Notes under the pieces: generated by a model
What the model was told of the DNA's origin: nothing
Databases searched by the model: none
What the model saw: the letters and a program-made list of their open reading frames with translations, nothing else
Shown here: positions 48,580 through 58,276 of the stretch, piece by piece
How the letters are laid out: the number at the start of each line of letters is the position of its first letter
Numbering within the stretch: position 1 is the first letter of the stretch
Source: Archangiaceae bacterium
GTDB lineage: Bacteria; Myxococcota; Myxococcia; Myxococcales; Myxococcaceae
Direction: 5' to 3'
Length of the DNA: 64,000 bases
Assembly: GCA_016714225.1 (NCBI GenBank)
Contig: JADJNS010000022.1
Coordinates: forward strand, 196,452 to 260,451
Position numbers and translations under genes: made by a program

Positions 48580-49827
48580 TCAACGCGCCTCTGCTTCGCA
48601 GCGCGCCTGCGCCAGCTTGATGCCCTGCTTGAACGCGGCGCAGTACGCGTCTCGGGCGCGCGCGGCGAGCTTGAGGTCCTTCCCCCGGGCCTGGGCCTCG
48701 AGCGCGATGCCCAGGTAGAAGTGCGCCTCGCCCATCTCGGGCTCGGCCCGGGTGAGCGCTTCGAGATCTTTCACCCCCTCGTCGAGCTTGTTCAGCTTGA
48801 GCGCCACCAGCGCGCGGTTGAAGCGGGCCGCCGGGTAGGTGCCCGCCGCCGCCAGCGCCGCGTCGAACGCCTCGGCGGCCCTGGCGTAGTGGGCGTTCGC
48901 CGCCTCGGCGTCGGCGCGCTTCGCTGCCCCCTCGCCTTCGCGCACCTCGACCTTGCCCAGCAGCGCATGGGCCGCCGCGAAGCCGCGGCACGCCGTGGCC
49001 CTCTGCAGCAGCTGGGGCGGGGGTACGCCGCCCCCCTCGTAGATCATTCGCGCCAGCAAATAGCCCGCCTCGGGGCCGTGCAGCGCGCCGAGCGAGGCCT
49101 GATCGCTCGCCTGGCTCAGCGCCGCAGCCTCGTCGGCCTGGCGGCAGCCCGCGGGAGGCACCGGCTCTTTGCGCGAGCGGTAGGCGGCATCGAGCGACGA
49201 GAACGCGTCGGGTGCGACGGCCCCCCTCGGCGCGGCCGCGGGCGCTTCGCGGCGCGCAGCGAGCCACCACCCCGCCCCCGCCACGCCCACCAGCGCCAGC
49301 GCCACCCCCAACCCCAGCGGCGCCTTCGAGCCCCTGGGCACAGCTGCCCGCTGGCCCGGGCGCGAGCCGAGGGCTGCGGCCGGCGCCTCGACCGGCACGC
49401 CCAGCTTGCCGGCGTACCAGCTCAAGATCGCCACCATCGAGTTGAGGCTGGCCACCACCTCTTCGCGGCCGACCTTCACCCCCTCGTCGGCGAGGCTGCC
49501 GGCGTGGTCATGCGCGCCCAGGTTGCCCCAGGCCTGCACCGTGCCCATGTGGGCGAGCACGTTGGGGGGAATGATGCCGGCGTTCGCCTGCTGGCGGAAC
49601 TTCGAGATCAGCTCGTCGACCATCGCCTTGCCCACCGTCTGCTTCAGCTCGCGGGTGACCAGGTCGCGCAAGATCGCCTCGAGCACCAGCCGGGTGTTCT
49701 GCATCACCCCGCGAAAATCTTCCGCCCGGCCGCGCGCGGCGATGGCGTGCAGATCGGGGGTGACCCGGCCGAAGTGCGAGGCCAGCGCGTCGATCTGCGC
49801 AAGCAGCGGCTCGATCTGCATGCTCAC
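48580..49827 (-). CDS. DUF4145-like/TPR membrane protein in the caspase operon
   Basis: The product is about 415 residues, starting at GTG 49827, which overlaps the CsgG-like gene's stop (GTGA); ATG 49821 is two codons on. Residues 1-140 resemble a DUF4145-like helical domain (LVLEAILRDLVTRELKQTVGK, NLGAHDHAG). A membrane helix follows (about 170-190, GLGVALALVGVAGAGWWLAA), and then the periplasmic part, which carries TPR-like or Sel1-like repeats (GPEAGYLLARMIYEGGGVPPP, about 255, and later helices). DUF4145 modules recur in bacterial defence and signalling proteins. It is coupled to genes on both sides, so it probably works with the caspase. Confidence 0.78.
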   Translation of the reverse strand: MSMQIEPLLAQIDALASHFGRVTPDLHAIAARGRAEDFRGVMQNTRLVLEAILRDLVTRELKQTVGKAMVDELISKFRQQANAGIIPPNVLAHMGTVQAWGNLGAHDHAGSLADEGVKVGREEVVASLNSMVAILSWYAGKLGVPVEAPAAALGSRPGQRAAVPRGSKAPLGLGVALALVGVAGAGWWLAARREAPAAAPRGAVAPDAFSSLDAAYRSRKEPVPPAGCRQADEAAALSQASDQASLGALHGPEAGYLLARMIYEGGGVPPPQLLQRATACRGFAAAHALLGKVEVREGEGAAKRADAEAANAHYARAAEAFDAALAAAGTYPAARFNRALVALKLNKLDEGVKDLEALTRAEPEMGEAHFYLGIALEAQARGKDLKLAARARDAYCAAFKQGIKLAQARCEAEAR

Positions 49828-50519
49828 TTCATCAGCCGATCGAGCTCGAGGGTGGCCAGCATGAAGTCGGGCTGCGCCTTCACCACCAGCTGCAGCTTCT
49901 CTTTCGCGGTCTTCTTGTCCTTCTTGTCGAGGGCGTCGAGCGCCTGCGAGTACTTCACCGCGTTCTCGAGGCTGAGGCGGCCCTGCGGCTTTCTGGGCGG
50001 CGGCGCATCGCGCGCGTCGAGCCTGGCCAGCACCTGGCCCAGCTTCTCGGCCAGGCGCGCCTCGGCCTCGAACACGTCGCCGTCTTTGAGCGGCTGCATG
50101 GCGCCGGTCACCACGCTGGTCGTGACGTTGACCACCTTGCCGTCGAGCCGGCCCGAGCCCTTCAGCACGTTCACGCTGCCCATCACCAGGTACTGCGCGC
50201 CGAGCAGCTTGCCGATCTTCTGGGCGGTCTGGGGGTCGACCTTGCTCGACTGCTGCAGGTCGAGCTCGGCGAGCACCTCTTCCAGCCGATTGCGCTCGAC
50301 CACGGTGAGCGAAGGGTCGCTCGAGAGATCGGTGATCAACATCTCGCACAGCCCCTTCTTGAGCACCTGGTGCTCGGGGTCGTTCGAGTTGACGTCGAAG
50401 TACAGCACGGCGAGGCGCGGCTTCGCGGCGCGGCCGCCGTCGGCCTGCGCCAGCGCCTGCGCAGCGGCGAAGAGCGCGACCAGCGCCACTTTGCACCTGC
50501 CTGCGAGCGCGCGTGTCAT
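49824..50519 (-). CDS. CsgG/LpoB-like secreted protein
   Basis: The 231-residue product has a signal peptide (VALVALFAAAQALAQA, cut near 25). The body resembles the nucleotide-binding-like fold of CsgG, FlgO and LpoB proteins: LAVLYFDVNS, TVVERNRLEEVLAELDLQQSS, AQYLVMGSVNV and a following amphipathic beta region. The lipobox Cys of CsgG is not evident. The C-terminal 60 residues are a charged helix pair. It is the first gene of the caspase operon; its start is 17 bases from the start of the divergent CorA-like gene. Role: a periplasmic adaptor (inference). Confidence 0.8.
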   Translation of the reverse strand: MTRALAGRCKVALVALFAAAQALAQADGGRAAKPRLAVLYFDVNSNDPEHQVLKKGLCEMLITDLSSDPSLTVVERNRLEEVLAELDLQQSSKVDPQTAQKIGKLLGAQYLVMGSVNVLKGSGRLDGKVVNVTTSVVTGAMQPLKDGDVFEAEARLAEKLGQVLARLDARDAPPPRKPQGRLSLENAVKYSQALDALDKKDKKTAKEKLQLVVKAQPDFMLATLELDRLMK

Positions 50520-50536
50520 GAAGTTCTTCTACCCCT

Positions 50537-52816
50537 ATGCTGCGCCGCCATCCAATGACCCCGGACGCCGCCATCGCCCAGGTCGTCGAGGTGCTGTTCG
50601 ACCCCGCCAAGATCTCCTGGAACCTCACCCGGCCTGACCCCGCAGCCGAGCCGGCTGCGCAGGAAATCTGGCTCGGGGTCGGCACGCGCGACGCGAAGCT
50701 CCCACCCCACCCCCGCATGCTGGGGTGGAAGCTGCCCCAGTGGCGCGCGCAGAACCTGCGCTCGACCACCGAGGTGGTGATGCACTCGGCCGAGGCGCTC
50801 GACGCCCTGCACCTGCCGCTGGTGCTGCGCGCCCACGAGCCCACCCTCGACACCATCACCGCCGCGCTCCTGGCGGTGCACCGGGTGGTGCACCGGCGCT
50901 GGCCCAAAGCCGCCCCGCAGCTGCTCGAGTACGTCAGCGAGTGGGAGCAGGGCCGCACCGACCGCGCCGGCCCGTACGAGCGCGCCCTGGCGTCGGTCTT
51001 CTACGCCTCGCTCTCGATCGAGCGCAGCAACCTCGAGCCCCTGGTGCGCATCGTCGCCCACGCGCTGGGCGAGCGGGTCGACTTCGCCGAGCTGCCGCCC
51101 GAGGCGATACCCGCGCGGGTGTCGCGGCGCCTCAAGGCCGACTCCGATCTCTACCGCGCCGAGCTCTCGCGCGGGTGGAAGCTGCAGCTCGATCTGCCGC
51201 TCGACGACAAGCCGCAGGCCGGCTACCGCCGCATCGACGCGCTGTTCCTCTCTTCGCCGCAAGACGTGACGGTGCTCAAGCTGCTGGCGCGACACGACAC
51301 CGAGGCCTCGAGCTACCGTCGCGGCTTCGAGTTGATGGCGGTGCACGCGCCCAACGAGCCGCACGCCTACAGCCGCCACACCATCACCCTGGCGCCCGAG
51401 TCGGCCGGCACCCTGGGCGAGCTGGGCGTGCTGCTCGATCGGGTCGAGGGCCCCCTCGCGCCCGACGGCACGGCCCGGGTCAAAGACCAGCCGCGCTTCA
51501 GCTTCCAGCCGCCCGCGCTCGAGGGGCTGGCCGACCCCTGGTACTCCGACGGCTACGCCTGGGCGAAGGGCCGCGCGACGCTGGTGGCGCCCCCGTTCGC
51601 CGGCACCCGGCTGTCGCGCGAAGAGATCTGGGAGACCGTGTGGCAGCGCTTCAACGTCGCGCGCAACGTGCACGTCACCCGCGCGCGCACCGTCTATGCC
51701 AAGCCGTTTCGGGTGCACGCGGCCCCGAAGGCCGCAGAGCTCTCGGCGCTGGGCTTCACCCGCACCCGGCTCGAGACGGCACGCCACGGCTTTCTGCCTT
51801 CGGTGGTCGGCTCGTTTCACGGCGACCACGCCGGCGCCGACATCGAGCACTGGCAGAAGGGTGAGCTCAGGCTGTCGCTCTACCCGTCCGACCTGGCGCT
51901 GGTCTGGCTCGAGCGCTGCTCGACCGACGCCACCCTGTTCGAGCTGTGCCGCCAGCAGGCGCATCTCGCCCACGGCCGCACCCTCGACGAGCTGCCCGAC
52001 GTGGCGCCGCTGGCCCGCTTCTTCGAGCCGCTGGGCGCCGATCGCTGGCTGGTCTACGGCGCGTACCGCATCAACCGGGCGCGCTCTTCGATGCTCGACG
52101 AGTCGCGCTGCGTGCTGGGGTTGTTTCACTGTCTGGCCTCGGGCCTGCTGCCCACCCTCGCGAACCTGCCCAGCGACGCCGCGGCCGCCGCGCGCAGCGT
52201 GCACAAGCACAAAGACGTCGAGCACTGGTTCACGGCCACCGGCGGCGCGCGGCTGCACCTCGAGCTGGAAGACGCCGCCGAGCCGCCGCCGCTCGATCGC
52301 GACTTCGCGCTGTTCCTCATCACCCTGGGCCAGCGCTACGCCGCGTTCGAGATCACCCGCCGCATGGGCGCGCTCGAGCGGCGCTCGCGCACCTCGGCGC
52401 TCGCGGCGCTGCGCCCCGCCTCGGACGTGCGCGGCGACGTGATGCTGTTCACCAACTCGCTGTGGCACGCCCGGGTGAGCGACGACCCCGACCTCGAGGC
52501 GCGCTACGACGCGTGGCGGGCGCTGCACGGCATGAACGAGACCGTCGAGTCGCTGCGCAGTCAGACCCAGGAGCTCGACGAGTACCGCAAAGAGCGCTTC
52601 GAGAGCATGGTGGGGGTGCTGGTCTTCGTCTTCCTGCCCATCACCATCGTGTGCGGGTTCTTCTCAGGGGCCCAGTTCAACGAGATGGATCTGCGCCTCG
52701 GGTTGCCCTGGGTCACCGGGGGCTGGAAGATCTTCCTCATCTACACCGCGCTGTTTACCGTGGTGACGTTCGGTACCCTGGTGCTGGGGCGCCTGCTGAC
52801 CTGGCGAAGGAGATGA
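50537..52816 (+). CDS. CorA-like membrane protein without a clear GMN motif
   Basis: The product is 759 residues from ATG 50537 (ATG 50558 also possible). The first 650 residues are soluble and unfamiliar, with long charged helices. The C-terminus has a CorA-type arrangement: a helix ending ERFESMVGVLVFVFLPITIVCGFF, a loop where CorA has its Mg2+-selecting GMN, here SGAQFNEMDL, and a second membrane helix (WKIFLIYTALFTVVTFGTLVL). With the GMN triplet replaced it may carry another ion, or have a different role. It is divergent from the CsgG-like gene with 17 bases between the starts. Confidence 0.75.
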   Translation: MLRRHPMTPDAAIAQVVEVLFDPAKISWNLTRPDPAAEPAAQEIWLGVGTRDAKLPPHPRMLGWKLPQWRAQNLRSTTEVVMHSAEALDALHLPLVLRAHEPTLDTITAALLAVHRVVHRRWPKAAPQLLEYVSEWEQGRTDRAGPYERALASVFYASLSIERSNLEPLVRIVAHALGERVDFAELPPEAIPARVSRRLKADSDLYRAELSRGWKLQLDLPLDDKPQAGYRRIDALFLSSPQDVTVLKLLARHDTEASSYRRGFELMAVHAPNEPHAYSRHTITLAPESAGTLGELGVLLDRVEGPLAPDGTARVKDQPRFSFQPPALEGLADPWYSDGYAWAKGRATLVAPPFAGTRLSREEIWETVWQRFNVARNVHVTRARTVYAKPFRVHAAPKAAELSALGFTRTRLETARHGFLPSVVGSFHGDHAGADIEHWQKGELRLSLYPSDLALVWLERCSTDATLFELCRQQAHLAHGRTLDELPDVAPLARFFEPLGADRWLVYGAYRINRARSSMLDESRCVLGLFHCLASGLLPTLANLPSDAAAAARSVHKHKDVEHWFTATGGARLHLELEDAAEPPPLDRDFALFLITLGQRYAAFEITRRMGALERRSRTSALAALRPASDVRGDVMLFTNSLWHARVSDDPDLEARYDAWRALHGMNETVESLRSQTQELDEYRKERFESMVGVLVFVFLPITIVCGFFSGAQFNEMDLRLGLPWVTGGWKIFLIYTALFTVVTFGTLVLGRLLTWRRR

Positions 52817-52817
52817 C

Positions 52818-53012
52818 ATGGGGCGCGGTCTGTTGAGCATCGTGATCGGCGGCGTGATGGTGGTGGGCGGCCTCACCGGCAACCTGGTGCTGCGGGGCAC
52901 CTCGAGCAGCGGCGGGCTGGCGCTGGTCGGCTTTCTGGTGCTCGGAATGGGCATCTTCCGGGTGGCCCGGGCCAACCAGAGCGGCGGCGACCCGCCGCCC
53001 GGCAACCCCTGA
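52818..53012 (+). CDS. Small two-helix membrane protein
   Basis: The 64-residue product starts one base after the CorA-like gene's stop with an ideal AAGGAG ribosome site. It has two hydrophobic segments (LLSIVIGGVMVVGGLTGNLV and LALVGFLVLGMGIFRV) and a Gly/Pro-rich tail. The tight spacing and strong ribosome site make it a real gene, translated together with its neighbour and possibly its partner subunit. Function unknown. Confidence 0.8.
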   Translation: MGRGLLSIVIGGVMVVGGLTGNLVLRGTSSSGGLALVGFLVLGMGIFRVARANQSGGDPPPGNP

Positions 53013-53034
53013 CGCGCTCGCCGGCAGCCAGCGC

Positions 53035-54144
53035 TCAGAGGTCGTCGGTGTCGGGCTCGTCGTCGCGCCGCGCGCGGTGGGCATCGACCTCGACGCCCGC
53101 CACGGTGAACGTGAGGCTCACCCCCGGCGGCAGCGCCAGGTACTTCATCACCTCGGGCACCTTCACCGAGACCTCTTCGAGCGAGCGGCTGTGCAGCTCG
53201 GCGGGCACGTGCTCTTTCATGCACGAGAACGTCCACCCGCTCTCTTTCTGCGACTGGGGCTCTCTGCGCTCACCGCGCAGCCCGTCTGAGCCGCCGGCGC
53301 AGGCGCAGATTCGCGCGGTGGTGCTCTGGTGGGGCGACTCGCCGGTGAGATCGTACTCTTCGAGCACCATGCGCTGCTCGAGCGCGCGGTGCAGCACCGG
53401 CGTCAGATCGGCCTGCGCCGCCGCGGTGGGCCGGGGGAAGCCCAGCACCTTGAGCGCGCCCACCCCGTAGAACAGCCGCTCGGGCAGCAGCCGCGACATG
53501 AACGGAGGGTGCCAGCCGCGAAACGGGCCGGTGTGGTTCTCGCCCTCGGCCGCGAGGAACAGCAGCTTGTCGAAGCCGAACGACATGGTCTGCCGGTTCT
53601 CGACCCTGCGGCCCTGGCTCATCGCGTAGTCGGCGAGGTGGCTGCAGAGAATCGCCGCGTCTTCGAGCAGCTCGCCGCCCTTGAAGGTGAACGAGATCTC
53701 CCGCTGCCCCAGCTTCGAGAGCCCGAAGGTCTCGGCGCGAAAGCCGTGCTCGCCCTGCTCGTGAAAGCCCACCGAGATCAGGTCTTCGGGGAACGGGTCT
53801 TCGGGCAGCTCGCGAGCGGCGCCGAGTGGAAAAGGGTACATGCGCAGCACGTCGAGGCCCCACCCTTCGAGGCCCGCCACCGCGTCGGCGAGCACGCGCT
53901 GCGCGTCGGCGAAGAAGGTACCCGCGCTGCCCTTGGTGTCGCGCAGCAGCGAGAGCAGGTAGCCGGCCTTCGGCTTGTAGCGCTGCGACTCGGCCGCGTG
54001 CGGCCCGAACAGCGACACGTCTTGCGGCGTGACCAGCTGCTCCTGCTGGGTGAGCGAGAGCTCGATGCCCCGCGGCACGCTCACATCGGCCCGAGGCGCT
54101 GCACCATCGGTGTAGATCGCGAAGAAACTGCTCAAGAGAGGCAA
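53035..54144 (-). CDS. Cytosolic protein of unknown function
   Basis: The 369-residue product has no signal peptide. It is an alpha/beta protein with RILCACA-like Cys clustering near the C-terminus (RICACAGGSDG) and a central HLADYAMSQGRRVENRQTM. The C-terminal 40 residues are acidic (DDEPDTDDL). It has no motif I can assign. It is convergent with the small membrane protein (22-base gap) and sits downstream of the mutase, on the opposite side of a 47-base gap. Confidence 0.7.
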   Translation of the reverse strand: MPLLSSFFAIYTDGAAPRADVSVPRGIELSLTQQEQLVTPQDVSLFGPHAAESQRYKPKAGYLLSLLRDTKGSAGTFFADAQRVLADAVAGLEGWGLDVLRMYPFPLGAARELPEDPFPEDLISVGFHEQGEHGFRAETFGLSKLGQREISFTFKGGELLEDAAILCSHLADYAMSQGRRVENRQTMSFGFDKLLFLAAEGENHTGPFRGWHPPFMSRLLPERLFYGVGALKVLGFPRPTAAAQADLTPVLHRALEQRMVLEEYDLTGESPHQSTTARICACAGGSDGLRGERREPQSQKESGWTFSCMKEHVPAELHSRSLEEVSVKVPEVMKYLALPPGVSLTFTVAGVEVDAHRARRDDEPDTDDL

Positions 54145-54191
54145 GGCGCGGCGATTTTAGGCACCGCCGCGTGAAGCGCCAGTCTGGAGAT

Positions 54192-56036
<1,845 letters not shown>

Positions 56037-56090
56037 GGTGCGCGCTTCGATAGCACGACCCCGCCTGCCCGGCACCCTCTCAAGGGCGCC

Positions 56091-56456
56091 CTAACGCACG
56101 TGGGCCCGCACCACGCCGACCAGATCGTCGTACGCGATCGGCTTGCGCAGCACCGCCTTCACCGCGGGCGCGTCGACCGCCGACTGCCGGGCGGCGGTCA
56201 TCACCACCACCGGTATCGACGCGACCTCGTGGTCGGTGCCGTGCGCCTCGAGAAACTGCCAGCCGTTCATCACCGGCATCATCAGGTCGAGCAAGATGAG
56301 CTGCGGCGGCTGGGGCAGCCCGCGCACCAGGCTCAGCGCCTCGCGCCCGTTGCGCGCCTTCACCACCGCGTAGCCCAGGTCGGCCAGCACCTCGCCCAGC
56401 GCCTCGCGAATGTCTTCGTCGTCGTCGACGATCAGCACCGGGCCGGTCGCGCTCAT
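56091..56456 (-). CDS. Single-domain response regulator, last gene of the Kai operon
   Basis: The 121-residue product starts at ATG 56456 and overlaps the histidine-kinase stop (ATGA). It is a lone receiver domain: acidic pair in LIVDDDED, phospho-acceptor Asp in ILLDLMMPVMNGW (about 56) and Lys in VLRKPIAY (about 105). With no output domain it probably acts by protein contact, like a phosphorelay carrier. It is coupled to the kinase and lies at the end of the KaiA-like, KaiB, KaiC, kinase series. Confidence 0.93.
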   Translation of the reverse strand: MSATGPVLIVDDDEDIREALGEVLADLGYAVVKARNGREALSLVRGLPQPPQLILLDLMMPVMNGWQFLEAHGTDHEVASIPVVVMTAARQSAVDAPAVKAVLRKPIAYDDLVGVVRAHVR

Positions 56457-58273
56457 CGGGGCGCTCCGGGGGCCGACACCGGCAGGGTCACCTCGAAGGT
56501 CGAGCCCTGCCCCACCGCGCTCTCCAACCGAATCGCGCCGCCCATCGCCTCGACCACGCGGTGCACGATCCACAGCCCGACTCCGAAGCCGCCGTAGTGG
56601 CGCGACGACACCGCGCGCTCGAAGCGCGCGAAGATGCGGGCGTGCTGGCTGGGGGCGATGCCGATGCCCTGGTCGCGCACCTGCAGCCTCACCTGCTCGC
56701 CGTCGACCTCGACCCGCACCCGCACCGGCTTGCCCTCACCGTACTTCAGCGCGTTGGTGAGCAGGTTGCCGATCACCTGGTCGAGCCGCCGACGATCCCA
56801 CCGGCCCATGGCGCGCTCGGGCGCTTCGACCGTCACCGCCGAGCCCGCCTGCCGGATCTCGGTCTGCAGCCGGTCGACCAACTCTCGCACCAGCTCGCTG
56901 AGGTTCACCTCTTCGACCTCGAGCTCGAGGCGGCCGGCCTCGACCCGGGTGACGTCGAGCAGCTCGTTCACCAGCTGAACCATGCGGCTCACGCTGCGCT
57001 CGGCGCCCAGCAGGCGCTTCTTCACCCGCTCGTCGACGCCGCCCGCCAGCGGGCCCCGCGTCATGCCCTGAATCTGCAGCTGCAGCGCGGTGAGCGGCGT
57101 GCGCAGCTCGTGCGAGGCGATCGAGATGAACTCGTCGCGCGCCTGCACCGCCTCGCGCAGCTGCAGCTCGGCGCGCTTGAGCTCGGTGACATCGCGAAAC
57201 TCGAGCACCGAGCCGCCCAGGTCGTATTCGGCCAGCGGCATCGCCGAGCACGAGGCCACGAACTGGGTGCCGTCACGCCGGGTGAAGGTGCACTCCTGAT
57301 CGCGCACCACCGCCGCCGGCCGGTGCAGCGCGGCGTGCGAGTGCACCCGGCCGTGCAGCGGCTGCCCCTGCAGGTGCTCGAGCGCGTACCCGGTGATCGC
57401 CGAGGCCGCGGGGTTCAAATAGGTGGCGTGACCGCGCCCATCGAGAAGAAACAGGCCCGAGGTGGCGTTCTCGGCGACGGTTCGGGTCAGCTGCACCTGC
57501 TCGGCCAGCTTGCGCTCGAGCGAGCGCTGCTCGGTGACGTCGACCAGCCCGCCCACCACCCGCACCGCGTTGCCGGCGTGGTCGTGCATGATCCACGCGC
57601 GGCCGATCACTCCGGCCCAGCTGCCGTCGCGCTTCAGGAACTGAAAGGCATCGGTCCACCCGGTGCGGCCTTCTTCGACCGCGCTGCGCAGCCCTTCGCC
57701 CACCCGCTCGCGGTCGAGGGGGTGCACGTGCTCGAGCCACATGCCGATGCTCGAGAGCGCGTCGACCGGGTGCCCCAGCATCGCCTCGACGCTGTAGCTC
57801 CAATGAATGCGGCGCTCGGTGAGATCCCAATCCCAGATGGTGAAGCCGGCGGCCCGCACCGCCACCACGTACCGCTCTTCGCTCTTGGCTACCGCCTCGG
57901 TGAGCGCGTGCTCGCGGCGCTGCGCCGCCTCGGCGAGCGCCAGGCGAAAGGCGTGAAACGACTGCAGCACCAGGGCGCGCTCGTCAGAGGCCAGCGCCCC
58001 CTCTTCTTCGAGCACCTCGAGCACGATGCCCTGAAACACGTCGACGCTCTTGAGCCCGTCGAGCGCGCCCTGCGCGCGACCCAGCGGGTGCCCGGCGTCG
58101 GTGACCTGCACGCTGCGGCGGGCGCCCAGCGCCCGGGTCAGCGCCTCGAGCATCGGCAGCACCGGCCGCGCATCGGGGCGCGGCGGCGCCATGCGCTCTT
58201 GCCACAGCTTGAGCACCCGCCCCTGCTGCTCGACGAGGCGCTGCGAAGCACTCTGCTGAGCCAACCCACCCAT
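56453..58273 (-). CDS. PAS-domain sensor histidine kinase, partner of KaiC
   Basis: The product is 606 residues and starts 3 bases after the kaiC stop. Residues 1-130 form a helical domain (LVEQQGRVLKLWQER and LALAEAAQRREHAL), resembling RsbR/RsbU-type helical bundles. Two PAS domains follow (about 140-255 with GFTIWDWDLTERRIHWS, and about 265-380 with HATYLNPAASAITG). The HisKA motif is SHELRTPLTALQLQ (His at about 394), then HATPase with DQVIGNLLTNALKYGEG, DQGIGIA and GGFGVGLWIV. No membrane segment is visible, so it senses a cytosolic state. Position suggests a SasA-like role of reading KaiC and phosphorylating the adjacent regulator. Confidence 0.92.
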   Translation of the reverse strand: MGGLAQQSASQRLVEQQGRVLKLWQERMAPPRPDARPVLPMLEALTRALGARRSVQVTDAGHPLGRAQGALDGLKSVDVFQGIVLEVLEEEGALASDERALVLQSFHAFRLALAEAAQRREHALTEAVAKSEERYVVAVRAAGFTIWDWDLTERRIHWSYSVEAMLGHPVDALSSIGMWLEHVHPLDRERVGEGLRSAVEEGRTGWTDAFQFLKRDGSWAGVIGRAWIMHDHAGNAVRVVGGLVDVTEQRSLERKLAEQVQLTRTVAENATSGLFLLDGRGHATYLNPAASAITGYALEHLQGQPLHGRVHSHAALHRPAAVVRDQECTFTRRDGTQFVASCSAMPLAEYDLGGSVLEFRDVTELKRAELQLREAVQARDEFISIASHELRTPLTALQLQIQGMTRGPLAGGVDERVKKRLLGAERSVSRMVQLVNELLDVTRVEAGRLELEVEEVNLSELVRELVDRLQTEIRQAGSAVTVEAPERAMGRWDRRRLDQVIGNLLTNALKYGEGKPVRVRVEVDGEQVRLQVRDQGIGIAPSQHARIFARFERAVSSRHYGGFGVGLWIVHRVVEAMGGAIRLESAVGQGSTFEVTLPVSAPGAPR

Positions 58274-58276
58274 GGC

